Part shown: positions 34,393 through 46,178 of the stretch, piece by piece | Numbering within the stretch: position 1 is the stretch's first letter | How the letters are laid out: each line of letters starts with the position of its first letter | Source: Heterocephalus glaber | Lineage: Eukaryota; Chordata; Mammalia; Rodentia; Bathyergidae | NCBI RefSeq assembly: GCF_000247695.1 | Contig: NW_004624730.1 | Location: 33,932,906 to 33,996,905, forward strand | Reading direction: 5' to 3' | Length of the DNA: 64,000 nucleotides | Notes under the pieces: generated by a model | What the model was told of the DNA's origin: nothing | The model's database searches: none | What the model saw: only the letters and a program-made list of their open reading frames with translations | Position numbers and translations under genes: made by a program

Positions 34393-35659
34393 CTTTTGAG
34401 CTGGGTTTAAATGGATAAATAGGAGTTCTCCAGGTGGAGGATGATCCTCCAAGAAAAGTTACTAGTCAAAAAAACCAGAGCAATGTTTCAGGGATTAAAT
34501 ATATTTGGTATAGCCAGAATATAGAATGCTTTAGGGCTAGCCTGGCAGAGAACATTAGAGGATAGCTTAATGATTTGATGAGGCCCTGCTATTACAGTTC
34601 TCCCCCTGTTGGTATTTCTCTTGTGAGGTATTTCTCTTTGGAATGCTAGGGGTAGGGCCCAGGTGCAGGCATCAGCACATGCCAGGCACACAGTGAACAT
34701 TCAGCAAATGCTTGAGATCCGAGTGCATATAAACAGAAAAGGTAAAATTTTGTGTAGGTTTTAAAGGGCAGCAGTTGACCAGTTAGCAACGTCCTAATTT
34801 GGAAAACACAGGCAGCCCTGAATTTCTTAGGCCAAATACAGGATTTTACGGCAGCTAAGCAGCTGAAACTGTCTTGTTATTTCATCCCAACAGAACAGGG
34901 CAAATCCACAAAGCAATTTTGTCTACTGAAAAACAATTACAGTCTGATGCGGGGAGAACACCACGAAAGGCTAGGAAATTTCCAAAGAGCCAGAGTATAT
35001 GAAACCTGGACAGATTTAATCACCCTTGTTGTGGCCAATTCTTAAATGTGGAGCTTAATTTCTTTTTTATTTTCCATAAAGAACCAAATTGGAGAGGCTT
35101 CCAGAAGTGAGAGTCAAGGCCTCAGAACTGGAAAGATCTCACCACTGAAAGAAAGGAAAAAATGCAAAATGCAGGTTACAAAAGCTGAAGGGCATCTCAG
35201 ATGTTTATATCCTATAAGTTCACGCTTGGAAGGTAAAATGTAAAATATAAAGTGATTGTGTTTGTCACAGGATAACAAGGGAATTTTTGTAAAAAGAAAA
35301 AAAACCACTCAGTCTATATGATAGGCTATGTGGTCAGGCTGCATAGTGAAGTTTGTTTCCATTTTTTCAATGTGTCGAGTGTGGCCTCAGCAAGATGAAT
35401 GCCACAAGTCTACATGTAAGGCTCTTCATGGCCATCAGCCTGGGACCAAAGGGCCTTTCTGTGTTTGGCCTTAGCAAGCAGAAGCAAGCAGAATTTAACT
35501 TACCTCAGGTACTAAGGAAGGAGAGAGCAGGGAGTCCCAACAGTCTGGTGCGCACAGACCAAACAAGGGACCAACTCCTGGATGGCGCTCTGTGAACATA
35601 GAGTGGCTCACGGGAAATCCAGAAGAAGGGAAAGCGGAGAGGGCCAAATGGCCAAGGTT
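34393..35659. other. unassigned sequence
   Basis: No gene was recognised. GGGGTAGGGCCCAGGTGCAG with GAACATTCAGCAAATGCTTG at 34649-34713 may be an L2 tail scrap. Frames at 35046-35243 and 35353-35595 lack family resemblance. Confidence 0.4.
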
Positions 35660-35788
35660 AGAGGCTAGGTTCTGCTTTGGTCACTTAATCTCTCTTTACC
35701 TCAGTTTCTTCATCTGTAAATTGGGACCAATAATAGTGCCTACCTTACAGTGTTGTGAACATTGAGTGGGTTATATCTTAAATGTCAC
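35660..35788 (+). repeat. MIR SINE
   Basis: GGTCACTTAATCTCTCTTTA, CCTCAGTTTCTTCATCTGTA, AATTGGGACCAATAATAGTG and CCTACCTTACAGTGTTGTGA is a well-preserved MIR core. Confidence 0.9.
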
Positions 35789-35839
35789 CACCCAAAAGGC
35801 AATGCCAAAATGCCTACCAGCTGAGAGGCCCCAGGAAGT

Positions 35840-35920
35840 TAGTTCATTTAACCTCCCTGGGTTTCAGTTTTCTCAGAAAACAAGATGACAGAATGAATGT
35901 ATCTCTGAGGTTTCCTGTTC
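35840..35920 (+). repeat. MIR SINE fragment
   Basis: TTCATTTAACCTCCCTGGGT then TTCAGTTTTCTCAGAAAAC is a second MIR-like core about 60 bp after the previous copy. Confidence 0.6.
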
Positions 35921-37559
35921 TTAACCACTGGATTCTGTGTCTTGGCTGTGAATGTTCTGTTGTGAGGAACAAAGACTGACTTTTGTCTTCTCTCCTCACT
36001 AACCTTGCCATGAATTCCTGAGCTACTTCAGCACTGAATTGTACCCTAAGAACATGTCATTTACTCAGGAACCTTGACTTGTTCATGACAGTTTGCACAC
36101 AATGAGTGTCTATTTACAAACATCATTTTTCAGAAGGTACACCAATACTGAGGTTTAATTCCTGGCACTACATAGCTCCAGTCCAAAAGCCTTTTGGAAA
36201 CTGCAGCAGAAATATTGACCTTTATGGTTGAGGGCAGAGACTCCATCTGCCTTTGCCCTTCCCACTAGAAAGAATTGCAAGGATAGAAGTGGATGGCACA
36301 GGATCAACCTCTCTGAGTTGGGTGTGATTTCATATAATCTGGCTCTCTGGAGTTGGGTGTGAGTAGTCTTGGCCAACCTACTCAACTGGAGGGAAACCAG
36401 GATGCTGTTAGTAGAAAAGCAGACAAGATTTCTGGGTCGGGAAACAACAAATAAAAGAAAGTATTGTCCATAAGCATTTGTGACAAGGAGATAAGAATAC
36501 TTGGGAAGAGGGAACACAGAGGAAATCCAGGCTGGCTGCTTTGTTTCGTGGGAGGTGGGAGGCCAGAGGCCTGACTTGGCAAGCAGCCTCTCTGGAGCCC
36601 ACACTTCTACTCAGAAGAAAGGAGCTTAGGAAGTTGAGAGGTGAGTTTCCCCGAAGGAAAGCCATGCCTAACAAGAGATGGAAAGAGGCTCCCTGCAGAG
36701 GAGACACCCTGCAGGTGTGACATGAGAGACAGTAGCAAGGAAAACTTAAGCTGTGCCAGTCTGAGAAAACAGTTTTTCAAACTCATTAGTTACGGAAAGA
36801 AAGGCACAGTGAAGATCCCAGAAGAACAAGCTGAGCTCCTGGAAAATGCTGAGAAAAGCTGGTTTATTCTCGGTGTGTTTCCCTATTTTTATAACTTATC
36901 TCAACTCTTCTTCAGATGGAAATGGTTGGTCCCAGCAGTGTTGTGTGGAGAGGCTATCCATGTGAATATGCATGGGAAGGTCTTCAGGGATATGCTTGGG
37001 AAGGATGATTTCAAGCGTGGAGATTAGCCCACCTGGCTTGAGGAGCAAGGATGATTACTGAGCATTTGGCCTTGCAGACAGTCTTTATCTTCAGAACACA
37101 TTTCAAAAGTGAAAAAGCAAACAAAGCTGATTATGAGGAAAATGGATTTGCTATAACCAAGTTGTGAGAACAGACATGGGGAGAGGAGTAAAGACCACAA
37201 ACTCAGCTCTTCAGAATGTGAATGCTCTACAGCTTAGAAGTGAAAGTTGCTTGTGTTTGAGTTTGTAAACTAGGGCATCGCCAAGGTCCCAGAACAGAGA
37301 ATGAAGGAGGTGGGACTAGGAACCACTGTTCTACGGAGGTGCCCTGACCCTTAAAGTCCACCCAGAAAAAAAAAGGCAGACATCATCTACACACATTTTG
37401 AAGGAAGACCTCTACCTTCATCAGCCCAGAATTTTGCCCCTTGGATTTGGGCTTCAACTATCTATGCATGGTCTGGGTGTTTCTGAAAAACCTTCTCCTT
37501 AGGCTGGGTTTTCTATCTCTTCTCAGCCCTTCTGTGTGTCTGAACCCTATCCCCTCTAT
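35921..37559. other. unassigned sequence with several open frames
   Basis: Frames at 36155-36604 (149 aa, minus) and 36641-37027 (128 aa, plus) are the longest here. They start at weakly placed ATGs and show no domain, signal peptide or family motif that I know. A small imperfect repeat of CTCTCTGAGTTGGGTGTGA occurs at about 36310 and 36343. No other structure was recognised. Confidence 0.4.
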
Positions 37560-37795
37560 GAATCCTTCTCTGGGCACAGTGGTGTCATTCATTCAACACA
37601 CAATGGGTCCTTTTTCACTGTTTTCCTTCTTATATGCATTCGCCTCACTTTCCCAGTAGGGCCATCATATCCTAGAGAGTAGCATCCTTGACTGGTTCAT
37701 GTTGGGGTCCCTACAAACCAGCACAGTGCCTGGCAGGATGTTGATACTCAGAGCATGCTTATTGGTTGGATTTGCTCTTGCCTTAAGGTGGCTTC
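37560..37795 (+). repeat. L2 LINE 3' end
   Basis: CCAGCACAGTGCCTGGCAGG, then ATGTTGATACTCAGAGCATG and CTTATTGGTTGGATTTGC, is the standard L2 tail with diverged upstream sequence. Confidence 0.75.
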
Positions 37796-38077
37796 AAGCC
37801 CAGGAACCAGGAGAGTCAAGTGCTGCACTGGCTTCAATGAATTCCAGGAGCAAAAGGACAAGGACTAAGGGAAGAGGCCCTGAGAGAGAGAAAGAAGACA
37901 TCTCCTAAAGCTTCATGGAAGCTGTGGGAGTCATCCTGGAGTCAAAGGCTGCCTCTGACCATTCTGCTGAAAATCTCTACAGCTATGGAAGCTCCTGCCT
38001 GTAGGGATCAGGATTCTTACAGGATTTATGGCCAGCTAGTCCCTAGGAACAGTTCAAAGGGATTTGCTGAATCATAG
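37796..38077. other. unassigned sequence
   Basis: No gene was recognised. Confidence 0.4.
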
Positions 38078-38560
38078 GTCATTCAACAAATATTTAGTAT
38101 GCCCTTGTTTCATCTGCTTCAAGCACTAGGCACAGAGCAATGAACAAACCCGACAAAATCCCCTGTCCTTGTAGGGCTTACATTACAGTCAGGGGAGAAC
38201 AGGTAATAAGATGAGGAGAATGTATAGTATGTTAGCCAATGTTATATATTCAACATTAGATAGGTTCAGGAATTAGGCAAGACGATAAGAATAAAACACA
38301 CACAAAATGGATATGGTCCCTGCAATTGAGGGACAGAATCTTCTGAGGGAGACATCAGCCTCCAATAAATTCATTAACATAGGAGACAGGAAAGGTTTAT
38401 GCTACAAGAGAGCTGGGAGTGTGGAAGATACTCAGTATTTAATGTCAACCCGTGGGGTTGGGAAATTTTGCAGCCAAGAGGTGATATCTGAGCTGGTTGG
38501 TTAAAGGATGGAATTTCAGCAAAAGGAGGAAGAGCATTTTCAGCTGAGAGAACATGAGAG
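38078..38560 (-). repeat. L2 LINE 3' region, reverse orientation
   Basis: TCATTCAACAAATATTTAGT, TCAAGCACTAGGCACAGAGC, AATGAACAAACCCGACAAAA and TAGGGCTTACATTACAGTCA give the reverse L2 tail. Further on, GCCAAGAGGTGATATCTGAG followed by GGAGGAAGAGCATTTTCAGC continues the L2 upstream region. A second tail-like piece at 38309-38350 suggests a small rearrangement or two overlapping copies. Confidence 0.82.
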
Positions 38561-40894
38561 CTACAACTGCATGACAATTGTGGAGAAAGAGACTCAGTGC
38601 CAAGACTGTGGGGGAATTTAGCAATACTGCAGGGGTGGGAAATGAACCTGCTGTGGTGAAGGGTGTGAAGCTTCCAGTGTGGGGAGGACAGAGTACTCAC
38701 TCATTTGCAAGGCTGGGGGGTATTGCTCACATGGAAGTGTTTCTGCACTGTGTCCTTCAAGGGGTCATAGTAAGCGTCTTGTCACAGGTTTCCTTAACAG
38801 ATTCTTCAGAAAATGTATAGACCTTCTCATCTAACTAGCTCAGCGGATGCTTTCAGAGCTAGAAGGCAGTGACCAGAATGGTCAGAAACCCAAATTAGGA
38901 AAGGATCTATTCAGGAACATGGAGCAATTTCCCATGGCAGGAAATGCAGGGGAGTGGATCTCAGCCACTGCTGCCACCCAGTTCCTTCCCTGTTCATCCA
39001 TCACCCTCTTGTCTCTAGAAAAGATGAGGCCTGGGTAAGACTGGTGAGACCCATTTACTAACCTAGCATGTGACGAGGTCCCCCAAACTCAAAGCATTTC
39101 CCCCTTGGCTTTACAGAAATGTGTAATGTTTCATTACAGATTTATCACTCCAGTTGGGAAAAAAAGGCAATTGTAAACTCTTGAGGAAGCACAGCTTTGG
39201 GTGTTTTTCATCAAGGGTCCTCTAAAAATTCTGCTCTCTGGAAACTCTTTTGTGAGTATCAGACCTAAGCTTTGCATCACAATTTGGGCCACTTTGATCC
39301 ACTTTTAGGGTGAATAACCACCCTGGCTTGCCCAGAATTACTCTAGTTTAGAAAGAAAGTCCCACATTCTAGAAACTCCTCAACCCTGGGCAAACTGGGT
39401 CAGTTGGTCACCGTACCATGGGCCACTTTGTTCCTTTCCACTAACATCACTGTGAATTTAAACTCTCCCCACCCCACCCCGGTAGCTGGCAAAGTCAGAT
39501 TTCAAGCTCTTTCTATGAGTTCTGGCTCAAGTCAGGGAAAAAATAAGCCCTCAACAGCTTCTGTTCTCCAGAAAGAGGTTATACAGTTTTCAACATGCCA
39601 GCCAAAAAAAAAAACATTATTCTCGGCTTGATTGCTTTGCCAGTTGATAGGCAACGGCAGAGATGAGCGGTCTCCAGGAGCATTATTCTGCTCCTGGGCT
39701 GGTTTTGAGCCTCTCAGCTCTGCCACTTGACAACACCAGGTTTCCAGATGCTGGCAGGGATGCCACAGTCTGTCACCCTCAGGTCCGCTTTGAATTTTCC
39801 TGTTCTGACAACTAGACAAGATGTCTTTTGAAGGATGTTTAATACTTGGGTGGTTTTTTTTCAAGATAGACAGGCTCCAGAGTAGATTTGCTTTAGGAAA
39901 TACTATATGTTGGGGTCTGGTCAGTACCCTATTTGAAGAGACTGCCTGAAGGGTTACAAAGTTTAACATATTTTGTCCTGCAATTTAAATAAGTACGCTG
40001 ACCTTTTGCTGACAATGGATAACATAGACTTGAATAGAAGCTTGGAGGAAATGGATGGAACCTTGACTGGTTAAAGCTGATACAGCATTTGCTTCACCTC
40101 TGGCGCATACAGGGTATTACAGAGTGACTAAGATTATAGTAAACCTTAAGAAGATGCTTCTAATGCAAACTATCTACCTGAAAGTGCTGCTGCTGTGAAG
40201 CCCCATAGAAAAGAAGGGATTTGAGGAAAATCCAGATTCTCCCCAGCCTTATTACCTTCCCTCCTTCAGTTCTCACAAGGTTCTGAGTCCCAGACCAAGG
40301 ATTGTTCTAGAAATAGTTTGCTCTTGGAGAAATGCACAAGGAAATGTGAATACAAAAGGAAAAGAATCTACTTCCAGGGAAGCAGAATTAGGAGGAAATG
40401 AGAAAGTGATGTGTCAAAGGAAATATGTGGAAAGGAAGCAGGAAGGGGGCATTTCCCAAGCAGGGTGATCGTGTGGTAGGCAATTTTGCTGGGTGCCAAA
40501 AATATAGTTTGAGAGATGTTGGACAGGTTTCTTGTTTCATCTATTTACTCTGGCAGAGGAAACACGGTGTCAGAAATTCTTCTTTTTCATCTTCTAGATC
40601 AAGTTCAGTCCTTCTCAGAAAAGTTCCATCCCATGAAAACCGCCTTAGAATGTGAATGGGGTTTCCAGGCAGGTTTTACTCTACTAGCAGTAAAGTGGAG
40701 GGCCCTGCAGGGGCAGGGATGTCAGAAGGCTGAAAAGCATAGGTAAAAGTGTCATGTTAAATAAATATTGTCCAACTGCAACACCTTTCCAGCCAACACT
40801 GGTCCTGTGGGAAGGAAAAGAAAACAAAAAAAGCTTAAAATTGTTTACCTTGGACTTTTCTCCTAACCAGACTGCTCAGGAATTAAATCTCAGT
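38561..40894. other. unassigned sequence
   Basis: No gene was recognised. The 145-aa frame at 39532-39969 (minus) includes a lysine-free translation of ordinary sequence and has no family features. A 12-A run lies at 39603-39614. Confidence 0.4.
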
Positions 40895-41047
40895 AAGATT
40901 TGTGCAAGGCACACAGGTAATGGGGAAAAAATAAGAACCAAGGCACATCATGTACAGGTACAAGCACTCAATGATAAATGTAAACATGCTGTATACCTAA
41001 AATGTACCAATAAAAGAATTTAAGAAAAAAAAAAAGATTTGTGCAAG
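40895..41047 (+). repeat. short A-tailed retrocopy with perfect 14-bp target duplications
   Basis: Identical copies of AAGATTTGTGCAAG flank the insert at 40895-40908 and 41034-41047. The insert (about 40909-41033) ends CCAATAAAAGAATTTAAG plus an A-tail, with an AATAAA signal upstream of the tail. It is therefore a LINE-1-mobilised, 5'-truncated transcript. Its text (AACATGCTGTATACCTAAAA and TGTACCAATAAAAG) fits a LINE-1 3' end of this rodent lineage best. A truncated mRNA retrocopy is the alternative. Confidence 0.85.
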
Positions 41048-43030
41048 TAGATCTCCCCTAATGCCTTTCATGTTTTACAAGACTCGCTTTTTCTGCCAAG
41101 GCCAAAGCACCAGCCAGTGGCCTTCGGGGCTTCCTAAACCTCAAGCTTTGAGGGAGGCACCAATTTTTAAGCAACTTGTGCTCTGAGAAAGCTCAGAGAT
41201 AGGAATGATAAGAAAGCTTAGAGACAGGGATTTTCTCTGGCTCCACTGGGCTATATCTCACTGTCTCCAAAACCTCCACAGGCCCCTCTTCCGGTCTCTG
41301 CAAGGCCTGGTTGGAGCAAATGTGTCTCCTAGATCTGTAGTTATTAGTCTAGAAAAAAGGGTGTATCAGAGAAGGAGCCAGTTTTATTCTCCTTCAGACA
41401 TAAGGAGCATCTAATTAGATGGAAGAAATAAAAAAAATTTAAAGATTTAGATATTGCTGAAAAAATTATTCTAATGTACTTTTCAAAGAAGACATTTTAA
41501 AAATTTATTCAATTAGATTAAAAAATTGGGTGTGGCACAATTACCAAATATGGCAGAAATAGGACAAAAATTAAGTATAGTAAAATAAATTTATAAAATA
41601 ATATTCTAGATAAGACCAGAAAATTACATATTAAATGAACACAGCAGAGTAAGCTCTTAAAATTTTTCAAAATATTACTCTTTCAGAAGCTTATTCATTC
41701 TCATAAGCAGTAATTTCTCTATGACTAGCTAATTAAGAAAAATGAATATTTTCTATTTTGTGTATGTATTTTACTTTACAGATTGGATTTTAATTTTTAA
41801 ATGTAGTTTTTCTGCTTATACAATAATTCAATATTTAATCACTTCTTTAGGCCTCTAAAAACATTCATGTGGCCCTTTTTACTGCCTCCAAGCTTCTAAG
41901 CAATGGGTAGTTCAAATGATTGTACCATCAGTCAATGTTATGTCAAGTTAGATCCAATTACTCATTAGACACAGGACATTGGTTAAGGTTGCCTCATCTC
42001 TGAGGAAATCTACTAACTCTTTCACCAGATTGAGTCAGGCAGGTCCTTTGGGACTCTCATACCAAGTAATGGTGACCCTTTCCCATCTTGGAGCAAATGG
42101 AGCAATCTGTAAGGAAAGATGAATCTCTGAAAATGGGAATTGGGGATACAAGGCCCAGTTTTCCTTCCATGCCAAGTATCCATCCTTTGTGACCTTGAAG
42201 GATTGAAGCTTGTTTATTTACTACTTACTTACTTATAAAGATAGCCTGTATTCTGCCTTACAAGCTCCATGGAACTATAAATTCTCCCTTCTAAAACTGA
42301 AAGATTTGATGTGTTATAGGAATTTGGCCAGGGCAGGACAGATGAGGCTAGGGCTGATATTGATGTAGGGCTGAGGTCTAGGAGTCCAAAGGGAATGGAT
42401 CTAAGTGGGTACTGAAGTATCCTGGGGCCACAAATGGCCAAGGACAAAAGCCTTGGTGTTTTCTAGGGATTACCCAAGGCCAAGCCAGGACTGCTGAATA
42501 TTGTGATCAAATCCCAGGGAGTACATACAGAGATAGAAAGGAAGACAAACCTAAAGCTTAGAAGCCAAATAGAATTGAGAGAATGGAGAGCAGGAGCAGC
42601 AGGGGAGTGATCCAGGGGAATCTTATTCTCAGGTGGTAGTGTAGAATGTCGCCTTTTAATTCAATGTGGCTTCCTGTCATTATTTGGTAATTTAAGACAT
42701 TTTTGGTGGCTGTATATATTCCATCATATAGTTGTAGTGTAAGATCCTTAACTATTTTCTATTAAGTTATAGAGATTGATTTTTAAGATTGATTCTTATT
42801 TTTAATAGATTTTTTTAAGTAAAATGGAAAGGAAAACTACTAGGAAAATTTGGATATATTAACTTAGGAAAAAATATCGTTTTCACCATAAACAATGTGA
42901 ATGCTTTTAACAAGTTGGGGATATCTTGAAACCATTTAGGAAAATCAGTATTTTAAATGAGGCATCACTGAACCCTGAAAAAGGTATAAATGAACAGGCA
43001 AAATCTTGGTGACATGTGCAGAATATGAAC
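41048..43030. other. unassigned AT-rich sequence
   Basis: No gene or nameable repeat was recognised. 41420-41860 is very AT-rich. Confidence 0.4.
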
Positions 43031-43212
43031 TTTCTTTTTTCAGAACTAAGGATTGAACACAAGGCCTTCACACTGAGTTACATCCCTGGCTATTTTTGTA
43101 TTTTATTCTTGAGACATGGTCTTGCTAAGTTCCCCAAGTGAGACATGAACCTGTGATCCTCCTGCTTCAGCCTTCCAGCATGCTGGGACTATAGACATCC
43201 ACCATCCAGTTT
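43031..43212 (-). repeat. B1-dID composite SINE, reverse orientation
   Basis: ACTAAGGATTGAACACAAGG and GAGTTACATCCCTGGCTATT form the reverse ID part. TTGAGACATGGTCTTGCTAA, CTGTGATCCTCCTGCTTCAG and ATGCTGGGACTATAGACATC form the reverse B1 part. Confidence 0.85.
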
Positions 43213-44862
43213 GAATCTATACTTTTAATAAAACACACTATAGATGAAAAACATAAAGTTTTTTTGTGTGAATAGTGGAGTCAGGTCTAAATTAAATGGT
43301 GAGGAAAATTCACCTGGTATCTGTTATTGCACTTTAAAAAAAATCTTGCTCTAAGTTCAGGTTCCATTTGTTAATTTTAAACATGTGAATGTTATTTTAT
43401 ACTAAATTTCATTTTTATATGAACGACATAGATAATTTAAGGTCAATATGTTGCTTTGTCATCTGTGCCTGAGAAAAATCTGGACAATTGGTTCATAAAA
43501 CTCAAGGAAGTTATCATGGATAACCTGGCATCCATGAATTGAAGTACAGAGATGATAACCAGTCCAGGCACTCTGCACATGCAGTAAAAATCATAGGAAG
43601 TAAAACCTTGTATCTGGAGTTAATCCTATCTTTAAAAAAATTGCTTCTGACATAAGATTTAACAGGAACCAGGAATGGAATTGGGACCAAAGTTCCTGGA
43701 AGGCTGAGCAAGGCTCAGAGCTAGGAAAGAGCAAAGAGCCTTATAGTCAAGGCAGAAAGCAGATCAGACCAGATGGTCCCGCTTCTCAAATTCTTGTCCT
43801 TAAACATCCTAATAATGTTCTAACATCATGTGTCCTAACACATTCCAACCTTGAGCTGACTGGCTTCTCCCTGCACCCTTGGAAAGTTCTAGTGTGCACC
43901 TGAATCAAGACTGCATTCCTGTGAAATGAGGATACATTACATAATGGAGTTTCCCTAGGGAAGGACAAAGGGAAGGACATCTGGGTATATGTTTGATTGC
44001 TATTTGAGCAAATGTCCATGGAAATAATTATGCCCATTCACCTTCTTTCAAGTAGGAAACCCCAGAATAGGCTCCAACTGCCTTGCATCCTGTGGCAGCT
44101 CCACCTACAGTTCAAATTATCTCCAGCATCTGCTCACCAGCTGGCTGGCTAATCCCTTGACAAGCCCATAGGAGTTGAAGGCAGTATTCAAGCTCTGTGT
44201 ACATCAGCCTCCAGCTTTGACAAATCCGTCCTTCCACATCAGGGGCATTTAATGATTAAAGAATTTCAACTCTTGTAACCTCCAGGAGGTTGGAATTATT
44301 AGCAAAACAGAGAGACTGGGATGGCCAAGTGGAGACGTTCTGTTAGGTTACCACCCCTAATTGTTTCACTGAAGCCTGCAGTTTCATAACTACCTGTCTA
44401 GTGAGGTGATTCTGAAGATGTATGGTCTGACACCATGGCAGTCATGGGGCCCAGTCACACCGTAGCCTCTCATGTTGCAGCAGGCCTTTGTAAATTCTTT
44501 ATGTCCTCTTTTCCTGGCACAGAGAGTTCCCCTGGTCACTTCTTTACTCGATTACAAGTAAAGGCAGGCAGCCTGGCCAGCTGCAGCTGCAGGGAAATGG
44601 GACAGTCTGACCCCATGGAAGCCCTCTGCAGAGCTCCTTGTCAACATCAGCTCCTTGCCAGAAGCTCCTTGCCTGGCCATGCTCTTGACTCCTTTTATTT
44701 CCATGGCAGCCCTTTCCTCAACTCTGTAAGGGGTCAATTAGAAGAACAAGCAGATCCGACTCTCCTAGCCACCTCTAGTTCCCCCAGCTCTGGCCTCTGT
44801 GCATTCTTCTGGCCTGAAGGCCCTTCCTCAGATCACACATACAGAAAGCAAGCTATTTATTG
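43213..44862. other. unassigned sequence
   Basis: No gene was recognised. The window's longest open frame (207 aa, 44435-45058) begins here and runs straight through the MER5-type transposon that follows, so I do not accept it as a gene. Confidence 0.4.
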
Positions 44863-45062
44863 CCATGGTTCTCAAAGTGTGGTCCTGGATGTGGGAACCT
44901 CTGAGAAAGGCAAATTTTCAGGCCCCAGCCCAGAAATACATAGACCGGGGCCCAGAAACCTGCACTTAATAAGCCTGCCAGGTGATTTTGATACACACCA
45001 AAATTTAATTATTTGCATTTTAAACAGTGTCCCAAGTAATCTGAATTCTATATATTGAAAAC
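44863..45062 (-). mobile_element. MER5A hAT-Charlie MITE, reverse orientation
   Basis: CCATGGTTCTCAAAGTGTGG, then TTTTCAGGCCCCAGCCCAGA, AACCTGCACTTAATAAGCCT and GCCAGGTGATTTTGATACAC, is the reverse of MER5A. From about 45012, TTTGCATTTTAAACAGTGTC with CCAAGTAATCTGAATTC looks like the MER5A 3' part again in the opposite sense. This may be a rearranged or second copy. Confidence 0.82.
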
Positions 45063-45080
45063 CATCAATTTATTCTATAC

Positions 45081-45285
45081 CAGGCCTTGGCAAACTACAG
45101 CCAGTGGTCCAAAAATGGCCCACCATCTGTTTTTGTAAATAAAATTTTATTGGAACATGCCCACATCCAGTAATTTACATAGTGTCTATGGCTGCTTGCT
45201 TGCTACATAGAGGTGAATCATTGCAACAGAAATCATATGTCCTACAAAGTTGAAAATATGTATAGAAAAAGGTTGCTGATCTTTG
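45081..45285 (-). mobile_element. hAT-Charlie (MER1-group) MITE with 8-bp target duplication
   Basis: It starts CAGGCCTTGGCAAACTACAG, then CTGTTTTTGTAAATAAAATT, TTATTGGAACATGCCCACAT and GTGTCTATGGCTGCTTGCTT. It ends GGTTGCTGATCTTTG, the inverted counterpart of the start. Flanks TTCTATAC (45073-45080) and CTCTATAC (45286-45293) match at 7 of 8 positions. The family is a classic placental MITE. The exact subfamily name is uncertain. Confidence 0.9.
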
Positions 45286-45353
45286 CTCTATACAGAACTA
45301 TCCTGTTCATAAAGTGAAAGATTTTATATCAACAGTGTATTTCATTAGTATAC

Positions 45354-45540
45354 CAGTAATGGTGAACCTTTTAGAGACCAAGTGCCAGATTGCAACTCAA
45401 AACCCACTTATTTATCACAAAGTGCCAACGCTGCAGTTAAACCTGAATAATGAGGTTTTAGTTTAGAAAATAACTCTACGTTAACATCTTTTGTTTTAAA
45501 AGAAAAACGTATAACACACATGCCATAAGTTCGCCACCAG
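45354..45540 (+). mobile_element. hAT MITE of an unusual, possibly horizontally transferred family
   Basis: The left end CAGTAATGGTGAACCTTTTA and right end AAGTTCGCCACCAG are imperfect inverted repeats. The 5' half reads GAACCTTTTAGAGACCAAGT, AACTCAAAACCCACTTATTT, ATCACAAAGTGCCAACGCTG and AACCTGAATAATGAGGTTTT. From memory this resembles hAT MITEs seen in bats, lizards and a few other tetrapods, not the usual mammal-wide set. The 3' part keeps ACACACATGCCATAAGTTCG. Flanks TAGTATAC (45346-45353) and TGGTATAA (45541-45548) agree at 6 of 8 positions. It has no coding capacity. Confidence 0.65.
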
Positions 45541-45548
45541 TGGTATAA

Positions 45549-45830
45549 ACTCTTAAAGAGTGTTTGAACTTGTCCTTAGCAGTCTAAAAACTCCATTTTT
45601 CTTTATTAACCTCTCATACTACGACTGACAATGCTTTCTCCACACGTTCCAGTTGCAAGCTTTTCCAGAACAAGAGCAATCTGCAAATGGCTGAAAATGT
45701 CTTTAGAGCAGCCCTCCATTTAGACATGTCCTGTGTCTGATACTCATCAAGAAGGCATCTTCCACCTTGAAAAGAAGCTATTTTTTCTCTGTCTTAAGAA
45801 ATACAGAAAATGGGAATGGCTATTCTGAAA
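45549..45830. other. unassigned sequence
   Basis: No gene was recognised. Confidence 0.4.
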
Positions 45831-46020
45831 GCAGATCCTGAAAGTCAAGTTAGAGCCTCTGAATTTGAATGCTAAAGCAGAAATCTCAACCTTGTAGTTC
45901 TCTACTGGAGTAGCCTTGGGCACTTTCTTAATATTAGCCCCTCAGAAATGGTTTATTCATCTATAACATAAGAATCATCACAACTGGGGCAGAGATTAAT
46001 CAATGATATAATAAATTCCT
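45831..46020 (+). repeat. MIR SINE
   Basis: GCCTCTGAATTTGAATGCTA, GTAGCCTTGGGCACTTTCTT and GGTTTATTCATCTATAACAT then AAGAATCATCACAACTGG follow MIR order. Confidence 0.75.
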
Positions 46021-46178
46021 AGTATGGTTTAAGGATTTCCAATCAATATTACCTTTATTTGTTCCTTTAGCCTGAAAATAGAAGTTTTTCTTTTATGTTT
46101 TAAGATTTCAGAAAATTTGTCAAAAATCAGAAAAGAGAGGTTTTTTTGAAACAAATTGTGTGGCTTTAAGAGGACTAG

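Noticed and set aside
36155..37027. 149-aa (minus) and 128-aa (plus) open frames as candidate exons
   Set aside because: No homology that I can recall and no paired splice signals I would defend. The two frames lie on opposite strands next to each other, as chance frames do.
44435..45058. 207-aa open frame, the longest in the window
   Set aside because: It runs through a MER5A-like transposon, has no recognisable domain, and its composition looks like translated non-coding DNA.
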